From assembly GCA_022821545.1 (NCBI GenBank), contig JAJEDJ010000018.1, positions 1 through 64,000 on the forward strand: DNA of 64,000 nt, given 5' to 3'. A program made the position numbers and the translations under genes. Below the pieces are notes generated by a model. It was given only the letters and a program-made list of their open reading frames with translations. It was not told where the DNA came from and ran no database searches. The stretch comes from Caldilineaceae bacterium. GTDB taxonomy: Bacteria; Chloroflexota; Anaerolineae; Caldilineales; Caldilineaceae. This document shows, piece after piece, positions 35,579 through 45,363 of the stretch (positions are counted from its first letter, which is position 1; each line of letters begins with the position of its first letter).

Positions 35579-36931
35579 TCAGTTTTGGGATTTCGGCAGC
35601 TGAATCGTAAATCGAGAGCCCTCTCCCGGTGTCGACTCAGCCTGTATCGTCCCGCCATGGGCCTCGACGATTGCCTTCGCGATTGCCAGTCCCAACCCTG
35701 ATTGGGCGAGTCCACCTCGGCGGCGAGAGCCGTCAGCCCTGAAAAAGCGATCAAAGATATGTTGGAGATCGTCGCCGGCGATCCCAGCGCCAGTGTCCGC
35801 CACCTGGAGAGTGACGAAACTGTTCCTGGATTCAGCGCTAAGGGTGATCTTTCCCTCCGAAGTATGGCGGAGCGCGTTCGTTACCAGATTGTTGAGTACC
35901 TGCGTCATTCGCTCCAGGTCAACAGCGACGGATGGCAGCAGTTCGGGAGCCTCCACGCGAAGGTCAACGTCCTTTTGGCTGGCCTGCATGACGTGCGCCA
36001 GCCCAGCCCGTTCCAGCAGAGCTTTAGGATCGACCGCGCGCTTGGCGAGTGGAAGCTCACCTGCATCGGCAAGGGATAGAGTCCGCAGATCTTCGACCAG
36101 ACGCTGCAAATGGGCAACCTCCTGGTGAAGAAGCTGGTACAGTTCTGGCCGGCCCTGAATGGAGCCTTCACTTAGTCCCTCGGTGTAGCCGCGCAGTACG
36201 GTCAGTGGAGTGCGCAGGTCGTGAGCGATGTCGGCGGTCAACTGTTTGCGCAGCCGGGAGGCTTCGGCCAGTTCGCTACTCATCTGATTGAATGAGGAGG
36301 CCAGTTTGCCGATCTCATCTTGAGAATAGACGTTGACCTGTGCCCCCAATTGACCGGCAGACATCACTTCGGTGGCGGAGGTCAGTTCGCGCAGGGGGCG
36401 AGTCAGGGCGCGCGAAAGAAGAATTCCCAGCGCCAGGGCCAGGAGAGCAGCGATCAAGGCTGCGAGCCCGGTTGCCTGATTCACGTTGCGCAAAAAGAAG
36501 CTTTCAGGGGACATGCGGGGCAGTCTCCCACCGGAAGCGAATCGACTTAAGTCATAGATCGTCCCAATCCGGAGGCCGTCTCTTTCAATTGGAATGCCTC
36601 CCTCCAGGTCCAGTTCGGTTGTATTCAGGCCGCGGTTCTCCGGCGCATGGGCATAGACGACCGTGTCGCCGGCGTCGACGAGCACGATGCGCCGGCGCAC
36701 GACTTCGAGTAAGGGTTCGCTGTCAAGCCAGTCCTGAATACCCACCCAGCTGTCGTTTTTCATGTAATGGCCCAGCATCAGGTCTGCAATAAGCGGGTTT
36801 CCTCTTCGCTGGGTTACAAAGCGGCCGAACTCCTGGCGAGTGCGCAGACCGCTAATGACCGCGACAAGCAGCGCGCCTGAAATACCTACGGCGAGAAACG
36901 CAAGAGTGAGTTTTATTGCCAGGGTTCGCAT
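35579..36931 (-). CDS. Sensor histidine kinase next to the exporter operon
   Basis: This 450-aa kinase has TM1 at about 7-27, an extracytoplasmic sensor of some 130 residues, TM2 (TGLAALIAALLALALGILLS), HAMP, HisKA with the phosphorylated His in IAHDLRTPLTVL, and HATPase motifs NLVTNALRH, DTGAGI and GLGLAIAKAIVEAHGG. It resembles BaeS-type envelope-stress kinases. Its ATG lies 3 bp after the stop of the response regulator gene. The exporter lipoprotein follows after 138 bp, so control of the MacAB-like operon by this pair is likely. Confidence 0.92.
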   Translation of the reverse strand: MRTLAIKLTLAFLAVGISGALLVAVISGLRTRQEFGRFVTQRRGNPLIADLMLGHYMKNDSWVGIQDWLDSEPLLEVVRRRIVLVDAGDTVVYAHAPENRGLNTTELDLEGGIPIERDGLRIGTIYDLSRFASGGRLPRMSPESFFLRNVNQATGLAALIAALLALALGILLSRALTRPLRELTSATEVMSAGQLGAQVNVYSQDEIGKLASSFNQMSSELAEASRLRKQLTADIAHDLRTPLTVLRGYTEGLSEGSIQGRPELYQLLHQEVAHLQRLVEDLRTLSLADAGELPLAKRAVDPKALLERAGLAHVMQASQKDVDLRVEAPELLPSVAVDLERMTQVLNNLVTNALRHTSEGKITLSAESRNSFVTLQVADTGAGIAGDDLQHIFDRFFRADGSRRRGGLAQSGLGLAIAKAIVEAHGGTIQAESTPGEGSRFTIQLPKSQN

Positions 36932-36934
36932 CGT

Positions 36935-37624
36935 TTATCTCGGCTCGGCGGCGAAGCGGTAGCCCATGCCGTAAACGGTCTGAATATAGCGCGGGTCGCC
37001 CGGCACAGGTTCGATTTTTGTGCGTAGATTACGGATATGTACGTCGATAGTACGCTCGTAGCCCTCGTATGCGCCGCCGCTCACGGATTCCAGCAGATCG
37101 AGGCGGGAAAAGGCCCGACCGGGGGACAGCATGAAAGTTTCCAAAAGGTCGAATTCAGAGCGAGTAAGAGAGACCGGGGCTTCGCCGACACTTACGGTTC
37201 GCCCTGTGCGGTCAAGAGATATTTCTCCAGAGCGAAGGATTTCGGGTTCGCGGCCATGCTTTCCGGTCCTTCTGAGGACTGCGCGGACCCTGGCGATCAA
37301 CTCCTGGACGCCAAACGGTTTCGTTACGTAGTCGTCAGCACCCAGCTCCAGGCCGACAACCTTGTCGCTTTCCTCCACTTTGGCGGTAAGAATAATGATC
37401 GGCGCGTCAGACTCCTGGGTGAATTGCCGTATGAAGTCAAGACCTCCCATTTCCGGCATCATCAGGTCGAGGAGAACCAGGTCCGGTTTCTCGAAACGGG
37501 CCGCGAAGAGCGCATCGCGTCCATGGGCGGCCTCAACCACGCGAAATCCTTCGCGTTCCAGGTACCAGCGCGCCATTTCGCGCAGTTTGACTTCGTCGTC
37601 TACGACGAGAATTGTCTGAGACAC
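36935..37624 (-). CDS. OmpR-family response regulator
   Basis: This 229-aa regulator has receiver residues D10/D11 (LVVDDE), phosphoacceptor Asp in VLLDLMMPEMGG and the TKPF lysine, followed by a winged helix (SLTRSEFDLLETFM, YERTIDVHIRNLRTKI). The start is GTG at 37624, with GAGGGA 11-16 bp upstream, where the receiver begins; the ORF from 37726 adds an unlikely leader. It opens the leftward operon of kinase, lipoprotein, adaptor, ATPase and permease. Confidence 0.93.
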   Translation of the reverse strand: MSQTILVVDDEVKLREMARWYLEREGFRVVEAAHGRDALFAARFEKPDLVLLDLMMPEMGGLDFIRQFTQESDAPIIILTAKVEESDKVVGLELGADDYVTKPFGVQELIARVRAVLRRTGKHGREPEILRSGEISLDRTGRTVSVGEAPVSLTRSEFDLLETFMLSPGRAFSRLDLLESVSGGAYEGYERTIDVHIRNLRTKIEPVPGDPRYIQTVYGMGYRFAAEPR

Positions 37625-37868
37625 GCGATTCGTTCCCTCGCTGCTTTTGCGTAGAAAGCAGAAATGACACTGCTGTGCAGACGGCAACCTGGACAGCGTT
37701 TCCGTCGATGACCGGCACGCCTTCAATACCCATTATCGCGCACAATTGTTCAGGAATTATGAAGGAGGGCTGAAGATGTGACAAGCGTGGGATGACAGGC
37801 GGAGTGAAGCGGGCGAGCCACTGTCTGTCTTGCGCCGGCGGACCGCGTATGTGAGCGAAATTCGGCTA

Positions 37869-37877
37869 TGGTACAAT
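37869..37877 (+). promoter_or_regulatory. Extended -10 promoter before the DinB gene
   Basis: TGG-TACAAT forms an extended -10 without a good -35. The 12-bp core ATGGTACAATGC is identical to that of the promoter at 15892-15903. The interval 37625-37976 otherwise holds only the divergent regulator leader; I see no gene in it. Confidence 0.5.
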
Positions 37878-37976
37878 GCAGGCGTGCAGTAGCGGCAGGT
37901 AACCACTTCGGAGGAGATGTCCGAAAAAGCTCTGAAGTCCCCTTTTTCAAACGCAAGAAAAGAAAGGAAGCATGAC

Positions 37977-38444
37977 ATGACACAGGTTGCCGTGGAGATT
38001 CACAGGCAGGTACGATCGTCGATACTGACGGCAGTTGAAGGGCTTTCGGCAGAGCAGCTGCACGCGATGCCGGATGGCTACGACAACAACATTGCCTGGA
38101 ATCTGGGGCACATCATGGTGGTCCAGCAGCGCATTCTATACGGTTCCTGCGGCCTTCCACTGTCGGTTTCGGAAGAGATGATCCCACTGTATCTGCCCAA
38201 TACTTCGCCTGCGGACTGGCAAACCACGCCGGACGCAGAGGCGCTGGTGGCGATGCTGATGCCGCAACAGGAACAGCTGGAAGAGGATTATGCAGCCGGC
38301 CGCTTCAGCGAGAACGAGTTCAGTGAGTTCAGGACCCGTTCGGGCCTCACGCTGGGGGACCTGGACTCGGTGTTGACTTTCAACATCTACCACGAGTCGC
38401 AGCATTACGGTTTTATTCTGGCTCTGATCAACCTGGTGGGCTGA
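37977..38444 (+). CDS. DinB family protein
   Basis: This 155-aa four-helix-bundle protein belongs to the DinB/YfiT superfamily, whose members bind a metal and often act as thiol S-transferases (mycothiol or bacillithiol). Two of the usual metal His sites are visible: NLGHIM in helix 2 and [10 protein letters not shown] in the last helix. The start at 37977 follows AGAAAGGAAG; the alternative at 37917 adds a polar tail. It ends 5 bp before the thiolase start and may be co-transcribed. The substrate is unknown. Confidence 0.82.
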   Translation: MTQVAVEIHRQVRSSILTAVEGLSAEQLHAMPDGYDNNIAWNLGHIMVVQQRILYGSCGLPLSVSEEMIPLYLPNTSPADWQTTPDAEALVAMLMPQQEQLEEDYAAGRFSENEFSEFRTRSGLTLGDLDSVLTFNIYHESQHYGFILALINLVG

Positions 38445-38449
38445 GTCCT

Positions 38450-39724
38450 GTGACTGAGGTTGTCATCGTCAGTGCAGTACGCACGCCGATAGGAAGGATA
38501 CGCGGGGCGCTGTCCTCGGTGAGGCCGGATGACCTGGCCGCGCTTGCCGTGCGCGAGGCCGTGTCCCGCGCCGGCGTGGAGCCTGGCGAGATTGAGGAGG
38601 TCTATCTCGGTTGCGCCAACCAGGCCGGTGAGGACAATCGCAATATCGCTCGCATGGCGGCACTGCTGGCGGGACTGCCGCAGAAGGTTGCCGGCGTTAC
38701 GGTGAACCGGCTTTGCGCCAGCGGCCTGACAGCTGTCAACCAGGCCGCGCGGGCCATTCTTTGCGGTGAGGGCGATGTCTTCGTCGCTGGCGGCGTGGAG
38801 AGCATGACGCGCGCGCCCTATTCTCTTCCCAAAAACCCAACCGGATACGGACCGTCGGGAAACATTACCGGTTTTGACACAACGCTCGGCTGGCGCTATC
38901 CCAACCCGGCATTGGAGGCGCTCTTTCCCCTGGAGGCGATGGGTGAAACGGCCGAGAACATCTACGAACTGAGTTGCGCTTCTGAAATCGAGGGCGGCGA
39001 AATCAGTCGCGAAGAGCAGGACCGTTTCGCATTGCAGAGCCAGCGGAAGGCCGTCCGTGCCTTAGATGAAGGCCGCTTTGCGCGTGAGACCGTCCCTGTG
39101 GAGATCCCTCAGAGGCGAGGCGGCTCCGTCGTCGTGGATACGGACGAGCACCCGCGATACACGAGAACGGACGACGGCTTTCAGCTGGCGACAAGCATCG
39201 AGGCACTGGCCAAGTTGAAGCCCGCCTTTCGCAAAGGGGGAACGGTAACTGCCGGCAACGCAAGCGGGCTGAATGACGGCGCCTGCGCCCTGACGCTGAT
39301 GTCCCGTGACAGGGCCGAAGCCCTGGGCATCCCGCCTCTGGCGCGCTGGGTGGCTTCCGCCGCCGCGGGCGTCGATCCCAGGGTGATGGGTCTGGGTCCC
39401 GTTGGGGCCGCGCGCAAAGCCCTGAAGCGTTCCGACCTGTCGATCGAAGAGATTGACCTGGTCGAGATTAACGAAGCGTTTTCGGTCCAGACCCTGGCCG
39501 TATTGCGGGAGCTTGGCCTGAGTGAGGCGAAAACGAACGTAAACGGGGGCGCTATTGCCCTGGGCCACCCCCTGGGCTGCTCAGGCGCGCGGATCCTGAC
39601 AACGCTGATCCACGAGATGCAGAGGCGCGCTGCCGCAGGCGGGAGATGCCGCTATGGGCTGGCAACATTGTGCGTCGGGGTTGGGCAGGGAGAAGCGACC
39701 GTGGTAGAGAGGATCGACCCGTGA
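38450..39724 (+). CDS. Acetyl-CoA acyltransferase (thiolase)
   Basis: This 424-aa degradative-type thiolase has the acyl-binding Cys C89 (NRLCASG), [21 protein letters not shown], the base-assisting His in [10 protein letters not shown] and the second catalytic Cys in LCVGVGQG. It may cleave acetoacetyl-CoA or 3-oxoadipyl-CoA. A four-residue-longer first loop and the partner CoA transferase make ring-cleavage or ketone-body use equally possible. The start is GTG at 38450. Its TGA overlaps the GTG of the CoA transferase by 4 bp. Confidence 0.93.
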   Translation: MTEVVIVSAVRTPIGRIRGALSSVRPDDLAALAVREAVSRAGVEPGEIEEVYLGCANQAGEDNRNIARMAALLAGLPQKVAGVTVNRLCASGLTAVNQAARAILCGEGDVFVAGGVESMTRAPYSLPKNPTGYGPSGNITGFDTTLGWRYPNPALEALFPLEAMGETAENIYELSCASEIEGGEISREEQDRFALQSQRKAVRALDEGRFARETVPVEIPQRRGGSVVVDTDEHPRYTRTDDGFQLATSIEALAKLKPAFRKGGTVTAGNASGLNDGACALTLMSRDRAEALGIPPLARWVASAAAGVDPRVMGLGPVGAARKALKRSDLSIEEIDLVEINEAFSVQTLAVLRELGLSEAKTNVNGGAIALGHPLGCSGARILTTLIHEMQRRAAAGGRCRYGLATLCVGVGQGEATVVERIDP

Positions 39725-41073
39725 AGCAGGTACCCATGATCTCGCCAGCCCAGGCGGCCGCTCTTGTCAAGTCGGGGGACACGATCCTGGTTGGCGGTTT
39801 TGGTATGACCGGCAATCCCACGCATGTTTTGCACGCCCTGGCCGAGACGGACACCGGCGACCTGACTTACATCGCCAACAACGTAGGTGAACCGGGCCTG
39901 GGCGGGGGCCGTTTGCTGCGCAACGGCCAGATCAAGAAGGCAATCGGCTCTTTTTTCACGAGCAACCCGGAAGCGGTGGCGGCGGCCCAGTCGGGCGCGA
40001 TCGAGTTCGAGGTCATGCCTCAGGGGACGATGGTTGAGGCGATCCGGGCAGGGGGGGCAGGGATCGGAGGGTTTTTCACTCCCACCGCCGCGGGTACTGT
40101 CCTTGCCGAAGGCAAAGAGACGAAGCGCATTGGCGGGCGCCTGCATGTCTTTCAGCCGGCTTTGCGTGCAAACGCGGCCCTGATTCGTGCATGGAGCGCA
40201 GATACGACCGGAAACCTCACCTACCGAATGACAGAGCAGAACTTCAACCGGGCGATGGCCACAGCGGCGGACCTTGTCATTGCCGAGGTGGAGGACTGCC
40301 TGCCGGCGGGTGAACTGCCCCCGGAAAGCGTTCATACACCTGGGTGCTACGTTGACTATCTGGTGCCTGCACGAACCACAGTGGCCGACCTGGGCTCGTC
40401 CGCGTCGATCGCCGGCAGCGGCAAGAGAGCTGGCGACCTGCGAATGAATCTGGCTCGACGGGCGTTGGAGGAACTGAAACCGGGAGAGATCGTCAATCTT
40501 GGCGTCGGTGTTCCAACTCTTGTCGCCGACCTGATCACGCCAGAACACGGCATCATCTTGCATACTGAGAACGGAATGTTGGGGGTCGGGCCGGCGCCTG
40601 AGAGCGGCGGCGCACTGGAATACCCGATCAACGCCAGCAAGATCCCGGTGACCGCGCTACCGGGAAGCAGCTATTTCGACAGCGCTGACTCCTTTGCGAT
40701 GATCCGAGGCGGCCACGTGGACGCGGCGATTATGGGCGGCCTGCAGGTTGACGAAAAGGCAAACCTTGCCAATTGGGCCGCGCCGGGAAGACCGCTGCTG
40801 GGCGTGGGCGGGGCGATGGATCTGGCATCCGGCGCCAAGCGCCTGATCGTAACAATGACCCACGCAACCCGTGACGGCAGGCCGAAAATCGTCCGTGATT
40901 GTACGCTCCCGCTCACGGCGCTCGGCGCCGTTGACGTAATCATTACCGAATTGGCGGTATTCCGTTTTTGCGACGGGAGGTTAACCCTTACCGAAACGGT
41001 GGACGGCGTCTCGGTGGATGAGGTGCGAGCCAAGACCGAGGCCGCATTCGAACTCGGAAGGGAGGAATCATAA
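39721..41073 (+). CDS. 3-oxoacid CoA-transferase, fused A and B subunits
   Basis: This 450-aa family I CoA transferase joins both subunits in one chain. Residues about 1-220 form the A part ([50 protein letters not shown]). Residues about 230-450 form the B part with the catalytic Glu in [10 protein letters not shown] and MGGLQVD. Most bacteria encode the parts as two genes; single chains are typical of mitochondrial SCOT. It would move CoA from succinyl-CoA to acetoacetate or a 3-oxoacid, feeding the thiolase encoded just before. The start is GTG 39721 in a GTGA overlap. Confidence 0.92.
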   Translation: MKQVPMISPAQAAALVKSGDTILVGGFGMTGNPTHVLHALAETDTGDLTYIANNVGEPGLGGGRLLRNGQIKKAIGSFFTSNPEAVAAAQSGAIEFEVMPQGTMVEAIRAGGAGIGGFFTPTAAGTVLAEGKETKRIGGRLHVFQPALRANAALIRAWSADTTGNLTYRMTEQNFNRAMATAADLVIAEVEDCLPAGELPPESVHTPGCYVDYLVPARTTVADLGSSASIAGSGKRAGDLRMNLARRALEELKPGEIVNLGVGVPTLVADLITPEHGIILHTENGMLGVGPAPESGGALEYPINASKIPVTALPGSSYFDSADSFAMIRGGHVDAAIMGGLQVDEKANLANWAAPGRPLLGVGGAMDLASGAKRLIVTMTHATRDGRPKIVRDCTLPLTALGAVDVIITELAVFRFCDGRLTLTETVDGVSVDEVRAKTEAAFELGREES

Positions 41074-41192
41074 AGGGCAGGCACGCAGTAGATGCAGATC
41101 TGCGTAAGATGTTGAGATTCCGAATCGGAATTCTGAAACGATGGTCGGAATCGTTCACTTAGCCGGCATTAGCCTACAGGAGTCAGTTACAA

Positions 41193-42716
41193 ATGAGAGC
41201 CGTGATGGTCATGTTCGACACGTTGAACCGGCACATGCTGCCGCCCTACGGTTGCGATTGGATCCATGCGCCCAACTTTACCCGCCTGGCGGAGCGAACG
41301 GTCACTTTCGACAACTGCTATGTGGGCAGCATGCCCTGTATGCCGGCGCGCCGGGAGATGCATACCGGCCGCTACAATTTCCTGCATCGCAGCTGGGGCC
41401 CACTCGAGCCGTTTGACGATTCGATGCCGGAGCTTCTCTCGGAGAACGGGATCTACACCCATCTGAGCACAGACCACCAGCACTATTTTGAGGACGGGGG
41501 CGCTACCTACCATACGCGCTACGACAGCTGGGAGTTTCACCGCGGCCAGGAAGGAGACGCCTGGATCGGGCAGGTGGCAGACCCTGAAGTGCCGGAAAAT
41601 ATCAACCGGACTTCCTCATCAAGTCTCCGGCCTTCCCGGCATGGAGAGAAGCGCCGAAATGGAGATACGTCTCGCCAGGACTGGATAAATCGGACAGTCC
41701 TGGACAGTGAGGAGAAACAGCCGCAGGCGAAGACCTTTTCCGCCGGTCTGGAGTTCATTCGCCGCAACCATGAGGAGGACAACTGGTTCCTGCAAGTGGA
41801 AACCTTCGATCCGCACGAACCTTTCTTTACCCAGCAGAAGTACAAGGACCTCTATCCGCACGAATACAACGGAAAACTATTCGACTGGCCGTCCTATCGA
41901 AAGGTTGAGGAGACCGAAGAAGAGGTGCAGCACCTGCGCTACGAATACGCGGCCCTACTCAGTATGTGCGACGAATACCTGGGCAAGATCCTGGACATGA
42001 TGGACGAGTTCAGCCTATGGGACGATACGATGCTGATCGTGTGTACGGACCACGGTTTTCTGCTGGGAGAGCACGACTGGTGGGCCAAGATCGTGCCGCC
42101 GTTCTACAATGAGGTTGCCCACACGCCACTCTTTATCTGGGATCCTCGGAGCAAGGTAGCCGGCGCCCGCCGCGACCAGCTGGCCCAGATGATCGATCTG
42201 CCTGCCACGCTGCTGGAGTACTTCGGGGTTGAAAGGCCGCCGGACATGGAAGGCATTCCACTTGGCAATGTCATCGAAACGGACGCTCCAACCCGCGACG
42301 CAGTTCTGTTCGGCGTACACGGCGGCCACGTAAACATTACGGACGGGCGCTTTGTGTACATGCGCGGGCCGGTCGATCCAGCCTACAACCAGCCCCTGTT
42401 CAATTACACGTTAATGCCCAACCATATGCGGGGCCGCTTTGGGGTGGAAGAACTGCAGGACATACAGCTGGCCGAGGCGTTTTCGTTCACGAAGGGCTGC
42501 CGTACGATGAAGGTCGCTTCCAAGCAAGTTTTCGACGCTCCCCCGCGCTATACGATGCTGTTTGACCTGGAAGCGGACCCGGGGCAGGAGAATCCGATCA
42601 GCAGCGCGGCCGAGGAGGCCCGTTTGTCTGCGCGCATGGCGGAACTGATGCAGGCCAACAACGCGCCGCCGGAACAGTTCGAACGGCTGGGACTTGCTGT
42701 GCAGGTGTCGAGTTAG
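41193..42716 (+). CDS. Sulfatase, formylglycine type
   Basis: This 507-aa alkaline-phosphatase-fold hydrolase has the activation motif C49-M-P-A-R followed by xxxxTGR, which a formylglycine-generating enzyme would convert. Metal ligands are seen in VMFDTL and CTDHGFLLGEHD. The usual first DD pair is reduced to one Asp (MFDTLN), common in this subgroup. No signal peptide is found, so it should be cytoplasmic. ACAGGAGT precedes the ATG. It may remove sulfate from an imported sugar or from a phenol; the substrate is not readable. A second sulfatase lies 2.6 kb away, reading the other way. Confidence 0.9.
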   Translation: MRAVMVMFDTLNRHMLPPYGCDWIHAPNFTRLAERTVTFDNCYVGSMPCMPARREMHTGRYNFLHRSWGPLEPFDDSMPELLSENGIYTHLSTDHQHYFEDGGATYHTRYDSWEFHRGQEGDAWIGQVADPEVPENINRTSSSSLRPSRHGEKRRNGDTSRQDWINRTVLDSEEKQPQAKTFSAGLEFIRRNHEEDNWFLQVETFDPHEPFFTQQKYKDLYPHEYNGKLFDWPSYRKVEETEEEVQHLRYEYAALLSMCDEYLGKILDMMDEFSLWDDTMLIVCTDHGFLLGEHDWWAKIVPPFYNEVAHTPLFIWDPRSKVAGARRDQLAQMIDLPATLLEYFGVERPPDMEGIPLGNVIETDAPTRDAVLFGVHGGHVNITDGRFVYMRGPVDPAYNQPLFNYTLMPNHMRGRFGVEELQDIQLAEAFSFTKGCRTMKVASKQVFDAPPRYTMLFDLEADPGQENPISSAAEEARLSARMAELMQANNAPPEQFERLGLAVQVSS

Positions 42717-42829
42717 AGGAGGAAGACAAAAGCGCCGTGCGCACCCGTCGGGCGCCGGCGCCTTCTGGCAGGCAGATTTCTCTTCAGAATTCGCGACAGG
42801 TCGCGTGAGGCACGGCAGGGGGAGGCAGG

Positions 42830-43192
42830 CTACACGCTTATGAAGCGCTTTTCCTTCAGCCGCGCCGACTTGCCCTGCCGGTCGCGCAGGTAATAGAGTT
42901 GCGCGCGGCGAACTTTGGTCTTGCGCAGGACTTCGACCTTATCAATGTTCTTGCTGTACAGCGGGAAGGTGCGCTCCACGCCAACGCCGTGAGAGCCTGT
43001 ACGGCGGACTGTATAGCTGGCGCCGGGGTCTTTGCCCCCGCGCATCGAGATCACAACTCCCTGGAACACCTGAATACGCTCGTTTCGGCCTTCGGTTATG
43101 CGCTGGTGAACGCGTACCGTGTCACCGGGATCGATTTCCGCCATGCCTTCCGGCAGCTCCGGTTGCAAGGACGCCATCAATGCGTTTGTCAT
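42830..43192 (-). CDS. rplS: 50S ribosomal protein L19
   Basis: This 120-aa ribosomal protein shows the L19 pattern [32 protein letters not shown], then [22 protein letters not shown] and [23 protein letters not shown]19 lies at the interface of the two ribosomal subunits. In many bacteria it follows trmD and rimM; here neither is adjacent and it appears alone between two catabolic genes. GAGGGTGG lies 5 bp before the ATG. A promoter can be read about 120 bp upstream. Confidence 0.97.
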   Translation of the reverse strand: MTNALMASLQPELPEGMAEIDPGDTVRVHQRITEGRNERIQVFQGVVISMRGGKDPGASYTVRRTGSHGVGVERTFPLYSKNIDKVEVLRKTKVRRAQLYYLRDRQGKSARLKEKRFISV

Positions 43193-43309
43193 CTTTTGCC
43201 ACCCTCTATGTCTGACATTGCCACTATCGATTCTGGAACGACCCCGTTCGACGCCGCCGCGTCAGGGTCGAAATCGGTACCTGGCAGAACATTGCCGCCA
43301 AGGCATTTG

Positions 43310-43339
43310 ATTAGCACACAGCACAGCAGTCTAGCACAA
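43310..43339 (-). promoter_or_regulatory. Promoter of rplS
   Basis: On the minus strand TTGTGC (43339-43334) and TGCTAAT (43316-43310) are separated by 17 bp. The leader to rplS is about 110 bases and contains a GC-rich stretch that could fold, but I cannot match it to a known L19 leader. Confidence 0.4.
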
Positions 43340-43366
43340 TGAAGGGCCCCAACCAAAACTCTGACG

Positions 43367-44404
43367 CTACAGTTCTTCACGAACGGTTTTCACGCCTTCG
43401 ACCATGTTTTTCAGTTTCTGCCTGGCAGCCCAACGGGCAGTCTGGCTGAGTCCGCAGTCGGGCGCGAAGGCCAGGCGGTCGGCGGGCGCAAACTCCAGGC
43501 AGCGGCGGACAGCGCCGGCAACGTGTTCGGGCGGCTCGATAAAGTAGCTCTTCACGTCGATGATGCCGACCGCCGCGTCGCGTTTCTCGGCAATGAGGCC
43601 GATCACTTCAAGCTCTGCATACTCCCGGTTCGCCATCTCCACATGAATCTCGTCCACGTCCATCTCCAGAAAATCGGGAAACATGGGCGCGTAGCGCCGG
43701 AGCCCGACTGGATGGCCCTTGTAGTTGCCGAAGCACAGATGGGTCGAGAGCCGGCACCTGCCCACGACCGGAGCCACCGTTCGGTTGAAAATGTCGACGA
43801 AGCGGGCGGGGTCTTCCCGGTAGGCGTAGCAGCTCATCGAGGGTTCATCTACAGTAAGCTCCCGGCAACCGGCCTCGACCAGATCCTCCAACTCCTTGCG
43901 TACAATAGGGAGGAGAGCCTCCGTCACTGCGTAGCGGTCCGGGTACTGGGCATTGGGCAGTAGCCGCCCGCTCAGCGTATAGGGTCCGGGCACGCTTGCC
44001 TTGAGTACAGGGCTCCCATCCGAGACGGGCGCAAGCCGCTTCAGACGGAGGAATTCGTCCACTGCGCCAAGCCCTTGAGGCGCGGTGAGGTCGCCGATGA
44101 TGGTGTGTTTGCCCCTCTGGTCGTGCGCCGGCGGCCCCCACCTGCGCGGCGAGGCCGACTCCGGCTGGATCCCATTTATGTAGCCGTAGAAGGATAGGTT
44201 GAAGTCCAACCGGGTCTGTTCGCCGTCGGTAATCACATCGGTCCCGGCTTCAAGCTGGTCATGGACAGCTGCCACAACGGCGTCGTCGATCAGTTCGGCG
44301 ATGTCATCGCTGCCGAACCGGTCAAGGTGGGCGCTGGCAAATTCAAGCCACGCGGGAAACGGATAACTGCCTATGACTGTGGTGCGAAGAGGTTTGGGTT
44401 GCAT
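43367..44404 (-). CDS. MetE C-terminal-like (cobalamin-independent methionine synthase II family) protein
   Basis: This 345-aa protein has the single catalytic barrel of MetE without the N-terminal half. Zinc ligands are in STHLCFGN (H-x-C) and, near the C-terminus, APDCGLSQ. VTVDEPSMS supplies the DEP motif and VIGSYP the start. Such short forms act as core methionine synthases using methylcobalamin-corrinoid proteins or other methyl donors in some archaea and bacteria, or have unknown roles. Its ATG is about 77 bp after the SIS protein stop, in the same direction. The methyl donor cannot be read. Confidence 0.85.
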   Translation of the reverse strand: MQPKPLRTTVIGSYPFPAWLEFASAHLDRFGSDDIAELIDDAVVAAVHDQLEAGTDVITDGEQTRLDFNLSFYGYINGIQPESASPRRWGPPAHDQRGKHTIIGDLTAPQGLGAVDEFLRLKRLAPVSDGSPVLKASVPGPYTLSGRLLPNAQYPDRYAVTEALLPIVRKELEDLVEAGCRELTVDEPSMSCYAYREDPARFVDIFNRTVAPVVGRCRLSTHLCFGNYKGHPVGLRRYAPMFPDFLEMDVDEIHVEMANREYAELEVIGLIAEKRDAAVGIIDVKSYFIEPPEHVAGAVRRCLEFAPADRLAFAPDCGLSQTARWAARQKLKNMVEGVKTVREEL

Positions 44405-44481
44405 GATGGAGTTGGGACCGGTTGGAATTCGCGGGATGATCGGAGATGCTCGGGGATTCTTACATTTGACCCCTCTCGCGG

Positions 44482-45252
44482 TCAGTCCCCGTAGACCCGG
44501 CGAACTCGGCGGCGGTAGTCGTCGTAGGAGGCGTCAAACTTGGCTGCTGACGCGTCGCCGGAGAAAACTGAGCTGGAGAGGACGAGAGGCGGCTTGCCGC
44601 GAGCGGCGAGTCCGGCGGCCACCTGGCACTTGACGGCATTGACGACCGCGGCCGCGCCGATCGTTGAACCGGGGCCGACCGGATCTTCGAGGCCTTCCAC
44701 TGTCACCATGGCATCTCCGGCCGGCGTACAGTTGTCGATTGTTACATCGGCTATATCCAGGAGCCTCTTGCCGCTACTATGCTTGGGAGCTGATGCGGTA
44801 CAGTGATCGACTGAAAGGACTGCAATCACAGGCAAATCCAGCTTTTTCGCCTCCAGTGCCATTTCCACAATGACCTCATTGACCCCGCTGTTTGAAAAGA
44901 TCATGAAGCTGTCGGGCGGCCGGAGCACGAAGTTGCGCAGGATCTGGCGGGCGAATCCCTCCACATGCTCTATGAACATGGCTTGGCGTTGCCCGTTGGC
45001 GCCAACGACCTGGTTGTGGAAGGTTAGCGACAACTCAACGATGGGATGGAACCCCGGGAATGAGCCGTGGCGGGGATACATCTCTTCGATAAACATGCGA
45101 GAGTGGCCGGTCCCGAACAGATGCACCAGTCCATCTGCGGCAATTGTGTCGACGCAGATGTCTGCGGCACGCTGGATGTTTTCAGTTTGGGTTGCGACAA
45201 TCCGAGCCAGTATGGTTTGCGCCGCGCCCAGGTAGTCAGATGCCGGATTCAC
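44482..45252 (-). CDS. SIS domain protein (sugar phosphate binding)
   Basis: This 256-aa protein has one SIS fold. HLFGTGHSRMFIEEMYPRHG forms the first phosphosugar loop, and FMIFSNSGVNEVIVEMALEAKKL with VIAVLS the second. It resembles the YjbF/YckH-like group annotated as sugar isomerase domain proteins, often next to GntR regulators and sugar kinases. It may isomerise or bind an aminosugar phosphate. It stands between a sulfatase and a MetE-like gene on the same strand. Confidence 0.85.
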   Translation of the reverse strand: MNPASDYLGAAQTILARIVATQTENIQRAADICVDTIAADGLVHLFGTGHSRMFIEEMYPRHGSFPGFHPIVELSLTFHNQVVGANGQRQAMFIEHVEGFARQILRNFVLRPPDSFMIFSNSGVNEVIVEMALEAKKLDLPVIAVLSVDHCTASAPKHSSGKRLLDIADVTIDNCTPAGDAMVTVEGLEDPVGPGSTIGAAAVVNAVKCQVAAGLAARGKPPLVLSSSVFSGDASAAKFDASYDDYRRRVRRVYGD

Positions 45253-45363
45253 TGTGTCTCTCGTCGTTTACCGTCGTTTCTCGCACTTCTCTGCAAGTCT
45301 CGAACCAGGCCGCGCTTGTTTTCCGAACGTGGTCCCACTTGATCCCACCTGCGCGAGCCTCCG

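Noticed and set aside
41094..41103. GCAGATCTGC palindrome before the first sulfatase as an operator
   Set aside because: A single 10-bp palindrome between genes is expected by chance and has no matching regulator or second site nearby.
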